A stretch of 64,000 nt of DNA from NORP233 sp050186825 (lineage in GTDB: Bacteria; Planctomycetota; J058). Positions 18,933 to 28,172 of this stretch are shown here, one piece after another. Within the stretch, counting starts at the first letter, position 1. Each line of letters starts with the position of its first letter. The DNA lies in NCBI GenBank assembly GCA_050186825.1, contig JBFWYD010000003.1, positions 124,001-188,000 on the forward strand. Direction: 5' to 3'. Both the position numbers and the translations under genes were made by a program. The notes under the pieces are model-generated. The model had not been told where the DNA came from, did no database searches, and was given only the letters and a program-made list of their open reading frames with translations.

Positions 18933-20972
18933 CTACTCCTCGCCCGCCGGCTCCTCGAGCATCCCGAGCATCTCCTCGAGCAGGTGCGCGTGGTCGTTGA
19001 CCAGGGTCTGGTGGTCGGCGGACATGCGCAGCAGGCGCTCGCGCAGGCGGGCGTGCGAGTCCTCGCGGCGCGCGTGGTGGCCGCTGACCTGGCGCAGGAG
19101 GGCGACCAGCTGCTCCTTGTCGGGGGCGGGGGCGGGGGCCGAGCGCTCCAGGCTGGCGCTCAGGCGCTCGAGGCGCGCGATGCGCGCCTGGGCCTGGGCG
19201 CCGGCCTGGAGGCAGGCGTGCTCCGCCGCCTCGGCCCGCGCGCGCAGGGCGCGCACGTCGTCGAGGGTGTAGGCCAGCGCGCTGACCTGCTCGCTGAGCG
19301 CCTCGAGGCGCTCGAGGATGCGCTGCTGCCCCTGGGCCAGCTCCTTGAGGCTGGGCTCCCGCCCGCCGAAGGCGCGGTCCAGCTCGAAGCGCTCGTGCTC
19401 CACTGGACGGCGTGGCGCGGCGCCGCTGACCGCCGAGCCGCCCATGACCGAGCCCGTCACCGCTGGGCCCGTCACCGCTGGGCCCGTCACCGCTGGGCCA
19501 GTAGCCGCTGGGCCCGTCGCGCCCGGGCCCGTCACGCCCGAGCGCTGGGCCGCCTGGGAGCGCTGGCTCACGCCGCTGTGATCGAGGCCCTGGCTCGCGG
19601 GTGGCGGCGGCACGTTGATCACCTCGGTGGGCGCGGGCAAGACGACCACACCCGGCGGCGGCGACGGCGGGTGAACCACCGCCCCGGGCGCCTGGAAGGC
19701 CGGCCCCGCGGAGGCGTGGAGCGGGGTGAGCGGCGGCGGGGTGTAGCTCGCCTCACCCCAGCCCGCCGACGTGGAGGGAGTGGCCAGGGCGTCGACGCCC
19801 GGGGCGGCGCTCAGCGGGCGGAAGCTGCTCGTGTTGGCGACGCCCGCGCGGGCGGCGGGTCGCTCCAGCTCGCTGCTCGGGTCGGCCCAGCCCGAGGCCG
19901 TGGTCGGCGGACCGTAGGAGTCGGTGGGGCGGTCGCGGTCGACCCCGCGCTCCTCGCCCCAGCCGCCGGCCGCGAGGTGCTCGCCCGCGGGGTCGCGGGC
20001 CGGGGCCTCGCCCCAGCCCGCCGAGGTCTGCGGCGTGGCCAGCTCTGCGGCGGCGGGGACCTCGGCCGGCGTGCGGAAGCCCCAGCCGCCGGCCGCGAGG
20101 TGCTCGCCCGCGGGGTCGCGGGCCGGGGCCTCGCCCCAGCCAGCCGAGGTTTGGGGCGTCGCGAGCGCCGCGGCGTCGGGCGCGCCGACCGGCGCGCGGA
20201 AGCCCCCGGAAGCCGGAGGGGTGGCCGCCGCGGGCGCGCGGAGGCCCTCCTCGTCGCCCCAGCCGGCCGAGGTCCGAGGCGTCGCCAGCGCCGCGGCGTC
20301 GGGAGCGCTGACCGGCGCGCGGAAGCCCCCCGAGGCCGGCGGCGCGGCCGCGGTTGCGGGCGCGCGGAAGCCCCCCGAGGCCGGCGGCGCGGCCGCGGTC
20401 GCGGGCGCGCGGAAGCCGCCCGACGCCGGCGGCGTCGACACCGGTGCCCGGAAGCCGCCGGAGGAGGGGGTCCCCGCCTGACTCGCGCGCTGGCCCACGT
20501 CGAGCATCGCCGCCAGGCCCTCGCCCCCAGCAGCGCTCGCCTCGGTGGGCGGGGTCACGAGCACCGCGCGGAAGCTGTCGGTGTCCGAGGGCTTCTTCGG
20601 CCGCGGCGCCTCGATCGCCGGCGCCGCCGAGGGCGGCAAGAAGGCCGGCGCGCGCTCCGTGATCGGCTCCCGTGGCAGGCCATGCTCGTCGTGGTCGCCG
20701 CCCTCGAGCACCGAGAGCCGGCTCTCCAGCTCGCGCAGGTGACGGCCGCTCTCGGCCAGGAGCTGGCGGGCGCTCTCGAGCTCCCCCTGGCTCACGCCCG
20801 CCGCCTCGTCGGGCGCGGGCGCCTCGCCCTCGGGCAGGGGGAGGGTCCCGGCCGCCTTGGAGGTGCGCAGGCGCTCGACGCGGGCCTCGAGGTCGGCCAG
20901 GCGCTGCTCCTCGTCCTCGAGGGCGCGCACGAGCAGGCGCTGGACGTCCGTGGCGGAGGTGGGTTGGTTCAT
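18933..20972 (-). CDS. Repeat-rich coiled-coil protein of unknown function
   Basis: The 679-residue protein starts MNQPTSATDVQRLLVRALED. An N-terminal coiled coil runs to about residue 95. A long Pro/Ala/Gly-rich centre carries tandem repeats: PPASGGFRAPATAAA-type units at about residues 170-265, then a 41-residue unit containing TSAGWGEAPARDPAGEHLAA repeated with a near-identical 123-base DNA period (19957 and 20080). A GPAVTG run sits near residues 480-510. The C-terminus is a second coiled coil (LEALSEQVSALAYTLDDVRA to the end). The layout suggests a structural, polar or division-associated protein, but no family was recognised. The start at 20972 was chosen because residues upstream lose the helical pattern. 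Confidence 0.65.
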   Translation of the reverse strand: MNQPTSATDVQRLLVRALEDEEQRLADLEARVERLRTSKAAGTLPLPEGEAPAPDEAAGVSQGELESARQLLAESGRHLRELESRLSVLEGGDHDEHGLPREPITERAPAFLPPSAAPAIEAPRPKKPSDTDSFRAVLVTPPTEASAAGGEGLAAMLDVGQRASQAGTPSSGGFRAPVSTPPASGGFRAPATAAAPPASGGFRAPATAAAPPASGGFRAPVSAPDAAALATPRTSAGWGDEEGLRAPAAATPPASGGFRAPVGAPDAAALATPQTSAGWGEAPARDPAGEHLAAGGWGFRTPAEVPAAAELATPQTSAGWGEAPARDPAGEHLAAGGWGEERGVDRDRPTDSYGPPTTASGWADPSSELERPAARAGVANTSSFRPLSAAPGVDALATPSTSAGWGEASYTPPPLTPLHASAGPAFQAPGAVVHPPSPPPGVVVLPAPTEVINVPPPPASQGLDHSGVSQRSQAAQRSGVTGPGATGPAATGPAVTGPAVTGPAVTGSVMGGSAVSGAAPRRPVEHERFELDRAFGGREPSLKELAQGQQRILERLEALSEQVSALAYTLDDVRALRARAEAAEHACLQAGAQAQARIARLERLSASLERSAPAPAPDKEQLVALLRQVSGHHARREDSHARLRERLLRMSADHQTLVNDHAHLLEEMLGMLEEPAGEE

Positions 20973-21246
20973 GAGCGAGGCCCCCCGGTGGCGGGCGCGG
21001 GCGGCGAGCTCGACGCCACCCGCTGCATGGAGCTCCTCGGGAGGGGAGCTCGCTGGTCGCAGCTTGCCCTCGCGGCCCCGGCGGGGCAAGGGAGCACGGT
21101 CGCGTGGCCCCGGTCCGCCGGCGCCTCGCGCGCCCTGGCCGGCGAACGAGTTGCGGCGGCGTGATCCATCTCCTTGCTCGCGCCGGAGGGCGGAGCTATC
21201 CAGAGGGGCGAGGGACAGGAGGTCGGTGGACTAAAGGGGTCGACTC

Positions 21247-22056
21247 ATGAAGCTCAAGAACCACTTCGCGCTTCGCCTGGCGGGCGCGCTCCTGGCCTCC
21301 TCCGCGGTGGCCCTGGCCCTCGGGGGCTGCAACTCGGGCAAGCGCGCGACGCCAGGCACCAGCGGGACCAGCGGGACCAGCGGGACCAGCGGGACCAGCG
21401 GGACCAGCGGGACCAGCGGGTCCAACGTCAAGGCCGACTCCACCTCGGGGACGTTTACGCCCTCGTCGGCCCTGAGCAGCAACCAGGGCTCGACCAACGA
21501 CGGCTCCAGCCCGGGGTCCCTCGGCGTCGGTCAGGTCGGCTCGAGCACCGGCGGCTCGAGCAGCACCGGGACGGGCGGCGGCTCCGGCAACTCGTGCTCG
21601 TTCAAGGGCCTGGTGAACTGGTATGTCGACAACCTGGTCGGCAACCCCTACAAGAGCCACACCGCGGCCGAGGCGCAGCTCGCGGCCGAGGTGCTCCAGC
21701 TCGTGAACTCCGAGCGGGCCAAGGTGGGCGCCGCCCCCCTGCTGCTCGCGACCGACGCCGAGACCGCAGCCAAGGTCCACACCGAGGACATGCGCGGGCG
21801 GAACTACTTCAGCCACATCACGCCCGAGGGCTACAGCCCGAACGATCGCCTCCAGCTGACCTGCGCCAAGGCCTACAACGACTTCGGCGAGAACATCGCG
21901 GGCGGGCAGGCCACGGCCGCCGCGGTGATGCAGTCCTGGATGGACAGCACGGGGCACCGCGCCAACATCCTCAATCCGAACTTCACCCACCTCGGCGTGG
22001 GGGTCAGCCAGGGCACGGGCGGTACGCTCTGGACGCAGGTCTTCCTCAAGCGCTAG
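21247..22056 (+). CDS. CAP/SCP-domain lipoprotein
   Basis: The 269-residue lipoprotein has a signal sequence ending ALALGGCNS, giving an acylated Cys near residue 28. Seven TSG repeats follow, encoded by a 9-base tandem repeat, then a Ser/Gly-rich linker. The CAP domain (about residues 150-269) has the expected motifs: LQLVNSERAKVGAAPLLL, KVHTEDM, YFSHITPEG, FGENIAGG, SWMDSTGHRANILNPNFTHL and the terminal LWTQVFLK. The putative active-site His and Glu residues of CAP proteins are present. Bacterial CAP proteins are surface or spore-coat proteins of mostly unknown activity. GGGG precedes the ATG by eight bases. A strong terminator follows. Confidence 0.9.
   Translation: MKLKNHFALRLAGALLASSAVALALGGCNSGKRATPGTSGTSGTSGTSGTSGTSGTSGSNVKADSTSGTFTPSSALSSNQGSTNDGSSPGSLGVGQVGSSTGGSSSTGTGGGSGNSCSFKGLVNWYVDNLVGNPYKSHTAAEAQLAAEVLQLVNSERAKVGAAPLLLATDAETAAKVHTEDMRGRNYFSHITPEGYSPNDRLQLTCAKAYNDFGENIAGGQATAAAVMQSWMDSTGHRANILNPNFTHLGVGVSQGTGGTLWTQVFLKR
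21359..21421 (+). repeat. 9-base tandem repeat (ACCAGCGGG)n inside the CAP lipoprotein gene
   Basis: About seven exact copies of ACCAGCGGG encode Thr-Ser-Gly units in the spacer after the lipoprotein Cys. The unit is a multiple of three, so copy-number change would alter linker length without frameshift. Confidence 0.9.
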
Positions 22057-22084
22057 CGCAGCGCGCGCACGAGTGAGAGAGGGG

Positions 22085-22108
22085 CGGGGAGCGGGAGACC
22101 GCTCCCCG
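22085..22108 (+). terminator. Rho-independent terminator after CAP lipoprotein gene
   Basis: CGGGGAGCGG, loop GAGA, and CCGCTCCCCG form a perfect 10-bp stem followed by TCTTCTTTCC, 28 bases after the stop. Confidence 0.8.
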
Positions 22109-22184
22109 TCTTCTTTCCGGAGGTCCGAGACCGAGAGGCGAGGAGATCGCTCCGGAGTGGCCAGGGACCGGGAGCCGGGACGCG

Positions 22185-22490
22185 AAGGCGCAGAGGACGC
22201 GAAGGGCGGGTCGGGCGAGGCCTCGGAGGAATGAACGCCAAGTCGCCAAGACGAGAGGATCGGGTCGTGGGATCTGCACCGTAGGACGCCAAGGCCGAGG
22301 AGAACGCGAAGATCGGGTTGGGATCCCTGGACGTGGAGCCCTCACTGAGGCCGGGTTGGGGCCCCTCGAGAGAGCGACCGAGTGGACTTCGGCTTGGAAG
22401 CGAAGACGCAGAGGGCGCCAAGGGCGGGCTGCGCGGCACCTGACAGTGAGTCCGAGAGCGAGACCGAGGCCGAGAGACCGAGGCTCTTCT
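22185..22490. repeat. Degenerate CGCAGAG/CGCCAAG tract with CCGAGA array
   Basis: Several runs such as GCGAAGGCGCAGAGGACGCG, AACGCCAAGTCGCCAAGACG and GAAGACGCAGAGGGCGCC alternate with GGGTTGGG-type spacers. The tract ends in GTCCGAGAGCGAGACCGAGG, the complement of the CTCGGA/T array type. It lies in the 465-base convergent gap; no gene is supported. Confidence 0.75.
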
Positions 22491-22521
22491 CCGGCCAGGT
22501 CGCGGGTGCGGTCGCCCGGGA

Positions 22522-23085
22522 TCAGCCTGCGGGCGCGTCCTCGGCGTCCTGGGGCGGGGGGCGGAACTGGGCCGCGCGCAGGCGGACGCGGTAGTCCTCG
22601 GCGCGCTCCACGTAGGAGCGCGCGGACTGGCGGATCGCGGCCCGCTCGGCCGGGCTCAGCTCGCGCTTGATCTCGGCGGGGACCCCCGCCACCAGCGAGC
22701 CGGGCGGGACCTTGAAGCCCACGCGGACCATCGCGTGGGCGGCCACGATCGACTCCTCGCCGACCTCGACCCCGTCGAGGAGCACCGCGCCGCTGCCGAT
22801 CAGGACCCGGTCGGCCACGTTGCAGCCGTGGAGCACGGCGCCGCTGCCGATCGTCACGTCGCTCCCGATCCGACAGGGCGCCACGGCCGCGCGCACCACG
22901 CACAGGTCCTGGACGTTGGTCCGGGCCCCCACGCGCACGGGGTGCTGGTCGCCGCGGAGCACCGCGTTGAACCACACGCTCGACCCCGAGCCGATCGCCA
23001 CGTCGCCCACGACCTGGCTGCCAGGGGCGAGGTAGACGTCCTGCGGGACGTCGGGGGAGCGGTCACCGATCTCGTAGAGGCCCAT
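22522..23085 (-). CDS. Gamma-carbonic-anhydrase-like hexapeptide protein lacking two metal ligands
   Basis: The 187-residue protein is a left-handed beta-helix with LYEIGDRSPDVPQDVYLAPG, VAIGSGSSVWFNAVLRGDQ, IGSDVTIGSGAVLHGC, VLIGSGAVLLDG and LVAGVPAEIKREL. The RGD-Q and TNVQD motifs of the YrdA/gamma-CA group are present. Of the three zinc-binding His residues, only the one in LHGC (near residue 85) remains. The position after TNVQD that normally carries His reads VVRAA, and the usual VGH reads IGSG. Catalytic CO2 hydration is therefore unlikely; a structural or acyltransferase-like role is possible. It follows the RHS gene after the GTGCTC-type element H3. Confidence 0.85.
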   Translation of the reverse strand: MGLYEIGDRSPDVPQDVYLAPGSQVVGDVAIGSGSSVWFNAVLRGDQHPVRVGARTNVQDLCVVRAAVAPCRIGSDVTIGSGAVLHGCNVADRVLIGSGAVLLDGVEVGEESIVAAHAMVRVGFKVPPGSLVAGVPAEIKRELSPAERAAIRQSARSYVERAEDYRVRLRAAQFRPPPQDAEDAPAG

Positions 23086-23095
23086 GGGTCTGACT

Positions 23096-23245
23096 AGCTC
23101 TCGCGCTCGTGCTCGTGCTCGTCGTCGTAGCCGCCGTGATCGGTGTCGTCCTCGGGGTCGTCGTCGCGAACCCGAGCACGACCTCGTCGACGATCACGAG
23201 CACGAGCACGAGCACGAACGAGCACGAGCACGAGCACGGGACGCC
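23096..23245. repeat. GTGCTC/GAGCAC inverted-array element H3
   Basis: The left arm (GCTCGTGCTCGTGCTCGTCG and onward, from about 23105) is complementary to a longer right arm of GAGCAC units at about 23192-23239. It lies between the RHS stop (23276) and the hexapeptide protein start (23085), with no gene in the gap. It is the third copy of this element type. Confidence 0.82.
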
Positions 23246-23275
23246 GCTGACATGGAATCAGGCGGCCGCCGCGCG

Positions 23276-26200
23276 CTAGCGCCCGGGGGCGTCCTGGAAG
23301 TCGTCCAGCTTGTCGAGCATGCCGGGGTTGAAGTCCATCCCGTCCAGGTCGGCCGGGGTGCTCGGCGCCGGCAGGCCCTCGCCCTCGGGGGCGCGCGGCG
23401 GCCCGGCCACCCCGGCGATCAGCACGTCGTGGTCGCCGCGGCGGAACAGGTCGTACTCGTAGGCCATCCGCTCCTGGAGGTCCTTCTGGCGGGCCTCGAG
23501 CAGGGCCAGGGCGGTCGGGTCGGTGACCTTCTTCTTGGCCGCCTCGAGCAGGTCGATCTCGTCCTGGAAGGCCACCGTGCGGTTGATGCTCGGGTGGCTC
23601 ATGTCGTGGGAGGCCTCGCGGTTGCGGTCGTAGATGTCGGTCAGGATGTTGTGCCGACGCCGCCCGTACTCCTCGAGGAGCGCGTTCAGCCGCGAGTCGA
23701 TGGTGTTGTCGGGGATCTCGCCCGCCGCGACCTTGGCGTCGAGCTCCTTGAGCGCGGCGTCGAGGCGCTGGTCCTCCTCGTGGACGGGCGCCATCAGCCG
23801 GTTCCGGTAGGTGTCGTAGACCCCGCCCAGCTCCGCCAGCCGCTTGGCCATGTCGTCGGGGCTCAGCGAGCCCGCGTCGGCGAGGAAGCGGTCGGCCCGC
23901 TTCGCCACGTCGGCCACCGCGGCCTCGCGGTTCTCGTAGGCGCCGATCGCGTCGGTGATCTGGTCGTCGAACACGCCCAAAGCCGGGATCGTGCCGACCT
24001 TGCCGGCCTTCCAGATCCCGCGCCCGGTGGCGAGGACCAGCGCCCCGCCCGCGCGGCTGAGGCGCATGCCGGAGTAGACGGCGAAGGCGCCGGGCTTGGT
24101 GGCCGCCAGGCGGGTCCCGCTCCACAGGTCGCGGCCCACGTAGCCGATCCGGCGCGGGATCTTGGTCAGCCAGCTGGTCTCGGCCGCCGCGCGGCGCGCC
24201 AGCTCGATGTTCCGGGCGCGGTTGAGCACGCGCCCCTCACGGACCACCTTCGCCACGCGCGGGAGGTTGCGCTCCAGCACGCCGCCGGCCCGCGCCGCGG
24301 TGCGCGTGATCGGGTTGCTCGCGATCTCCGCGACCCGGGCCGCGTTGTTGCCCAGGCGCGCGACCGTGCCGGCCTTGGCCAGCTTGTCGAGGCCCTTGGT
24401 CCCGGCCACGGAGAGCACGATCTCGGCGGTCAGGTAGCCGGTCATCTCCGCGAACTTCTCGGGGTCGTTGACGGCGGCGTCCTTGTACTCCTCCCACTTG
24501 GCGAGGAGCGCCTCCTTGGTCTCGTCCCAGTTCTCGATCGCGCCGTAGATCGCGTTGAAGGTCTCGATCGGGTGGCGGACCATCGTGTAGATGCCCTTGA
24601 CCGCGCCCCAGGTGCCCTTCACGAAGCCGCGCCCGAAGGCCCAGGTCTGGCGGCCGGTGTAGGCCAGCGCGCTGCCCACGGGCTTGAGCACGTTCTCGTG
24701 GGTCCAGCTCGCGGCGCTGGCCACGGGGTCCACCACGTTCCGGCCCACCCAGTTGACCGTGCTCTCGGCGGCGCGGTCGAGCCAGTCCGGCCACAGGCCC
24801 GCGGGGTCGTTGAAGCGAAGCGGGTCGTTGCCCACGTAGGCGTAGAGGTTGGCGCCGCCGGCCATGCCCACGGGGTCGGGGCTGGTGAAGCGGCCCAGCT
24901 CGGGCGCGTAGCTGCGGGCGCGGTAGTCGTAGAGCCCGGTCGCGGCGTCGAGCGTGCGCGAGGTGAAGCGGTGCGGGTTCCAGGCCGCGGCCGCGCCGCT
25001 GGCCTGGAGCTGCTGCCCGAAGGGGTCGTAGGCGTAGCGGGCCGCGACCGCGCCGTCCTCGCCCGTGAGCGCGGTGACGCTGCGCACCAGGTCGTAGTGG
25101 TAGAAGAACTCCTGGCCGTCGCGCTGGGCCGCCAGCACGTCGTCCTCGCCCTGGCCGTGCACGTAGCCGGTCAGGAGCTTGCCCTCGGGGGTCAGCTCGC
25201 CGACCACGTCCGAGAGGTCGTAGAGGAAGTGGACCTTCTGGCCGCCCTCCTCGGCGCGCCACAGGCGGGTGCCGTTGGGCGCGTAGCCGTAGCGGACGGT
25301 CTTCCCGCCGGGGGCGGTGACCGCGACCAGCCGGTCGTCCTGGTCGTAGGCGTAGCGGGTCGTGCCCTGGGCGTCGGTGCGCGTCTCGATCGCGCCGGTC
25401 TTGGTGTAGGTGAAGCGGGCCTCGCCCTGGCGGAGCACGCGGTTGCCCGCGCCGGTCTCGACCTGCTGCTTGCCCTGCGCGGTCTCGACCACGGTCCGGT
25501 TGCCCGCCGCGTCGTAGGCGTAGCGGGTCGTGCCGGCGGGGCCCGTGGCCTCGATCACGCGGCCGCGCTCGTCGTGGCGGTAGGTCGTGCGGCGCCTCTG
25601 GTGGTCCTCGCTCGAGGCCAGCCGCCCGCGCTCGTCGTAGGTGTAGACCCGGCGGTCGAGCTCCTGCTCGCCCTTGCGGGTGATCACCGCCTGGAGCCGG
25701 CCGCGCTCGTAGTAGAAGCGGCTCTCGGTGCCGTTGGGGTAGCGGATCGCCTTGCGCCGCCCGTCGCGGTTCAGCTCGATCGCGACCTCCTTGCCGTCGG
25801 GCAGGACCAGGCCCGTGAGCCGGCCCTGCACGTCGTGACGGTAGCGGACCTCGCCCCAGGGCAGCTTCATGCTGGTCCGGTCGCCGGCCGCGTCGTAGGC
25901 GTAGCGGATCGTCTGCTTGAGCCCGGTGTCGGTCAGGCTCGAGAGCCGGCCCAGGTCGTCGTAGGCCAGCGCGTAGCCGCCGTCGGGGCCCTCGAGCCCG
26001 AGCAGGCGCCCGTGCTCGTCGAACTGGAAGCGCTCGGTGCCGCGCGGGGTCTCGCGGGTCAGGAGCTGGCCGCGCTGGTCGTAGCCGTAGCGGATCGTCA
26101 CGTCGCCGCGCGTCTCGCGCAGCAGGCGCCCGGCCGGGTCGCGCTCGACGGTGCGCGCGCCGCCGCTGGGGTCGGTGATCGTGACCTTGCCCGGGCCCTG

Positions 26201-27925
26201 GCGCTCGATGCTCGTGGAGTTGCCGAGCGCGTCCACGACCCGGCTGACCTCACCCGCGGCGTCGTAGGCGAAGCCGAGGTGGGGCTGGCCGTGGTCGGTG
26301 ACCTTCAGCAGCTCGCCCGTGGGCGCGTAGTCGTAGGCGTAGTCGTGGCCCTCCTCGTCGATCAGCCGGGTCACGCGCCGGCGCGCGTCGAAGCTGACCT
26401 GCTGGACCACGCCCAGGGCGTCCTGGATCTTGAAGCTGCGCCCGTTGAGCTCGCGCGAGAGCGTGACCACGCGCCCGTCGGGGCGCTTGACCTTGAGCAG
26501 GCGCCCGGCCTCGTCGCGCAGGAAGCTGGTCGTGCCCACCCCCTCCTCCTCGATCTCGAGCACGTAGCCGCGCGCGTCGCGGCTGAAGGTCGTGACGGCG
26601 CCGCGGGGGTCGGTCAGCTTCTGGAGCCGCCCCGCCGCGTCGTAGGCGTAGCGCGTCGTGCCGCCGCCCGGCGCGGCGTACTCGAGCACGTTTCCGCGCA
26701 CGTCGTAGCGGAAGCGCGCCTCGCGCCCGTCCGCGAGCTGGATCCGGGTCGGCCGCTCGCTGACCTTGCTCTCGTAGTGGTAGCGGACGGTCCCCTGCGG
26801 GGTGGTCTGCGTGGAGAGGCGACCCGCCTCGTCGTAGCTGCGCCGCAGCTCGCGCCCGTCCGGGGCCACGACGTGGACCACACGGTCACGGCCGTCGAGC
26901 TCGGTCAGGGTCACGCCGCCGTCGGCGTCGGTGCGCTCCACGCGCCGGCCGTCGGCCGAGTAGCGGAAGGTCTCGCTGCGGTCGCCGCGCGTGATCGTGG
27001 TCCCGGTCGGCCACTCGCCGCGGCCCTGCTCGTAGCGGACCACCAGCGGGCGCAGCCCGGGCCCGGCCAGGCGCACCACGCGGCCGAGCAGGTCGTAGCC
27101 GATCAGGGCCTGGTCGTTGGCCACGCTCAGCAGGCGGCCGCCGCGGTCGTAGCGGTAGCGCTCGCGCTCCCCGCCGCGGATCACCTCGTTCAGGTTGCCC
27201 TGCTCGTCGTGCTGGTAGCGGACCACGACCTCGCCGGGGGCGCGCAGCAGCACCAGCCGCCCCGCCTTGTCGCGCTCGACCTCGACCTTGCCCCAGGGGC
27301 CCTCGACCGCCGTCAGGCGGCGCTGGTCGTCGTAGCGGAAGTGCACGCGCGAGGCCGTCGGCCCCTCGCGGTCGGTGATGAAGCCCTTGGCGTCGAAGCG
27401 GTAGCTGCGCCCGTCGCCCAGCCCGACGAGCGCCCAGCCGTCCTCGAGCTCGCGCACGACGGCCTCGGGCCCGCTGGCGCTGACCAGCTGGCCGTCGCGG
27501 TTACGGGCGAAGAAGTAGCGGTGCCCGTCGGCGTCCTGGAAGGAGGCCCGGGTGCCCTTGGCGTTCACGTCCAGGCGCAGGTCGAGGGAGGTGGCCCAGC
27601 TCAGCCCGAGGTTGAGCTGGTCGCCGCCCCAGGGCCGGTAGGTGCGCGTGAAGCGGAAGGCCTGCTCGGCCTCGCCGACCACCAGGTCGGTCCGCGTCAG
27701 GAGCACCCCGCCGGTGCGGGGGTCGACGTCGATGGCGTCGAGGACCTCGAGGTCCTCCGCCAGGGGCCCGGTCGTGGGGGCGTCGAGCCCGCCGCCGCCG
27801 CCGCCGCCCGGCGCGCGGTCCTGCGCGAAGGCCAGGTTCGGCGGGACCAGGAAGGTGAGCGCCAGGGTGAGGCACAGCCCGCGCGTCCCGAGCGAGGTGC
27901 GGGGCAGACTGCCGGTGGTTCCCAT
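23276..27925 (-). CDS. Secreted RHS-repeat protein with long C-terminal extension
   Basis: The 1549-residue protein has a signal peptide (LCLTLALTFLVPPNLAFAQ). A DUF6531-like segment follows (DVDPRTGGVLLTRTDLVVGE, FTRTYRPWGGDQLN), then some forty YD/RHS units such as YRYDRGGRLLSV and TRYAYDAAGRLQKL. The conserved RHS core lies near residues 1005-1040 (TGLYDYRARSYAPELGRFTS, DPVGMAGGANLYAYVGNDPL). The shell is expected to enclose the C-terminal 500 residues. That region is largely helical (FDDQITDAIGAYENREAAVA, HDMSHPSINRTVAFQDEIDL) and shows no recognised toxin motif. No small gene resembling an immunity protein follows. Role: cell-surface or secreted polymorphic protein; toxin function is possible but unproven. 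Confidence 0.9.
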   Translation of the reverse strand: MGTTGSLPRTSLGTRGLCLTLALTFLVPPNLAFAQDRAPGGGGGGGLDAPTTGPLAEDLEVLDAIDVDPRTGGVLLTRTDLVVGEAEQAFRFTRTYRPWGGDQLNLGLSWATSLDLRLDVNAKGTRASFQDADGHRYFFARNRDGQLVSASGPEAVVRELEDGWALVGLGDGRSYRFDAKGFITDREGPTASRVHFRYDDQRRLTAVEGPWGKVEVERDKAGRLVLLRAPGEVVVRYQHDEQGNLNEVIRGGERERYRYDRGGRLLSVANDQALIGYDLLGRVVRLAGPGLRPLVVRYEQGRGEWPTGTTITRGDRSETFRYSADGRRVERTDADGGVTLTELDGRDRVVHVVAPDGRELRRSYDEAGRLSTQTTPQGTVRYHYESKVSERPTRIQLADGREARFRYDVRGNVLEYAAPGGGTTRYAYDAAGRLQKLTDPRGAVTTFSRDARGYVLEIEEEGVGTTSFLRDEAGRLLKVKRPDGRVVTLSRELNGRSFKIQDALGVVQQVSFDARRRVTRLIDEEGHDYAYDYAPTGELLKVTDHGQPHLGFAYDAAGEVSRVVDALGNSTSIERQGPGKVTITDPSGGARTVERDPAGRLLRETRGDVTIRYGYDQRGQLLTRETPRGTERFQFDEHGRLLGLEGPDGGYALAYDDLGRLSSLTDTGLKQTIRYAYDAAGDRTSMKLPWGEVRYRHDVQGRLTGLVLPDGKEVAIELNRDGRRKAIRYPNGTESRFYYERGRLQAVITRKGEQELDRRVYTYDERGRLASSEDHQRRRTTYRHDERGRVIEATGPAGTTRYAYDAAGNRTVVETAQGKQQVETGAGNRVLRQGEARFTYTKTGAIETRTDAQGTTRYAYDQDDRLVAVTAPGGKTVRYGYAPNGTRLWRAEEGGQKVHFLYDLSDVVGELTPEGKLLTGYVHGQGEDDVLAAQRDGQEFFYHYDLVRSVTALTGEDGAVAARYAYDPFGQQLQASGAAAAWNPHRFTSRTLDAATGLYDYRARSYAPELGRFTSPDPVGMAGGANLYAYVGNDPLRFNDPAGLWPDWLDRAAESTVNWVGRNVVDPVASAASWTHENVLKPVGSALAYTGRQTWAFGRGFVKGTWGAVKGIYTMVRHPIETFNAIYGAIENWDETKEALLAKWEEYKDAAVNDPEKFAEMTGYLTAEIVLSVAGTKGLDKLAKAGTVARLGNNAARVAEIASNPITRTAARAGGVLERNLPRVAKVVREGRVLNRARNIELARRAAAETSWLTKIPRRIGYVGRDLWSGTRLAATKPGAFAVYSGMRLSRAGGALVLATGRGIWKAGKVGTIPALGVFDDQITDAIGAYENREAAVADVAKRADRFLADAGSLSPDDMAKRLAELGGVYDTYRNRLMAPVHEEDQRLDAALKELDAKVAAGEIPDNTIDSRLNALLEEYGRRRHNILTDIYDRNREASHDMSHPSINRTVAFQDEIDLLEAAKKKVTDPTALALLEARQKDLQERMAYEYDLFRRGDHDVLIAGVAGPPRAPEGEGLPAPSTPADLDGMDFNPGMLDKLDDFQDAPGR

Positions 27926-28119
27926 TCGGTCTCCCGGAGGGCCTGAGGTCTGAGGGGCGTCAGGCTAACGCAAGCCCAGAGCCCGGCACAACGAAGAAGA
28001 AGTGACAGGGGTTTGCGGGGACGATGGGTACCCAGGATCGGGATTGGCGAAACGCATAGGAAACCCTGGGCCGATCCGCCGAGGGGTTCTGGGACCCAGT
28101 CGGGCGCCGGAAACGCGAA

Positions 28120-28144
28120 AGGGCGGACCTCACGGGTCCGCCCT
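28120..28144 (-). terminator. Terminator after TPR lipoprotein gene
   Basis: On the minus strand, AGGGCGGACC, loop CGTGA, and GGTCCGCCCT form a 10-bp perfect stem 28 bases past the stop at 28173, followed by TTCGCGTTTCC. The remaining gap to the RHS start (27926-28119) shows no gene. Confidence 0.75.
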
Positions 28145-28172
28145 CTCGTCCTTCACGCGCTCTGGAGCGTCT

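Noticed and set aside
23084..27946. 1600-codon plus-strand open frame opposite the RHS gene
   Set aside because: The minus strand encodes a clear RHS protein with signal peptide and core; the plus frame is its complement with repetitive Val/Ala/Gly/His content.
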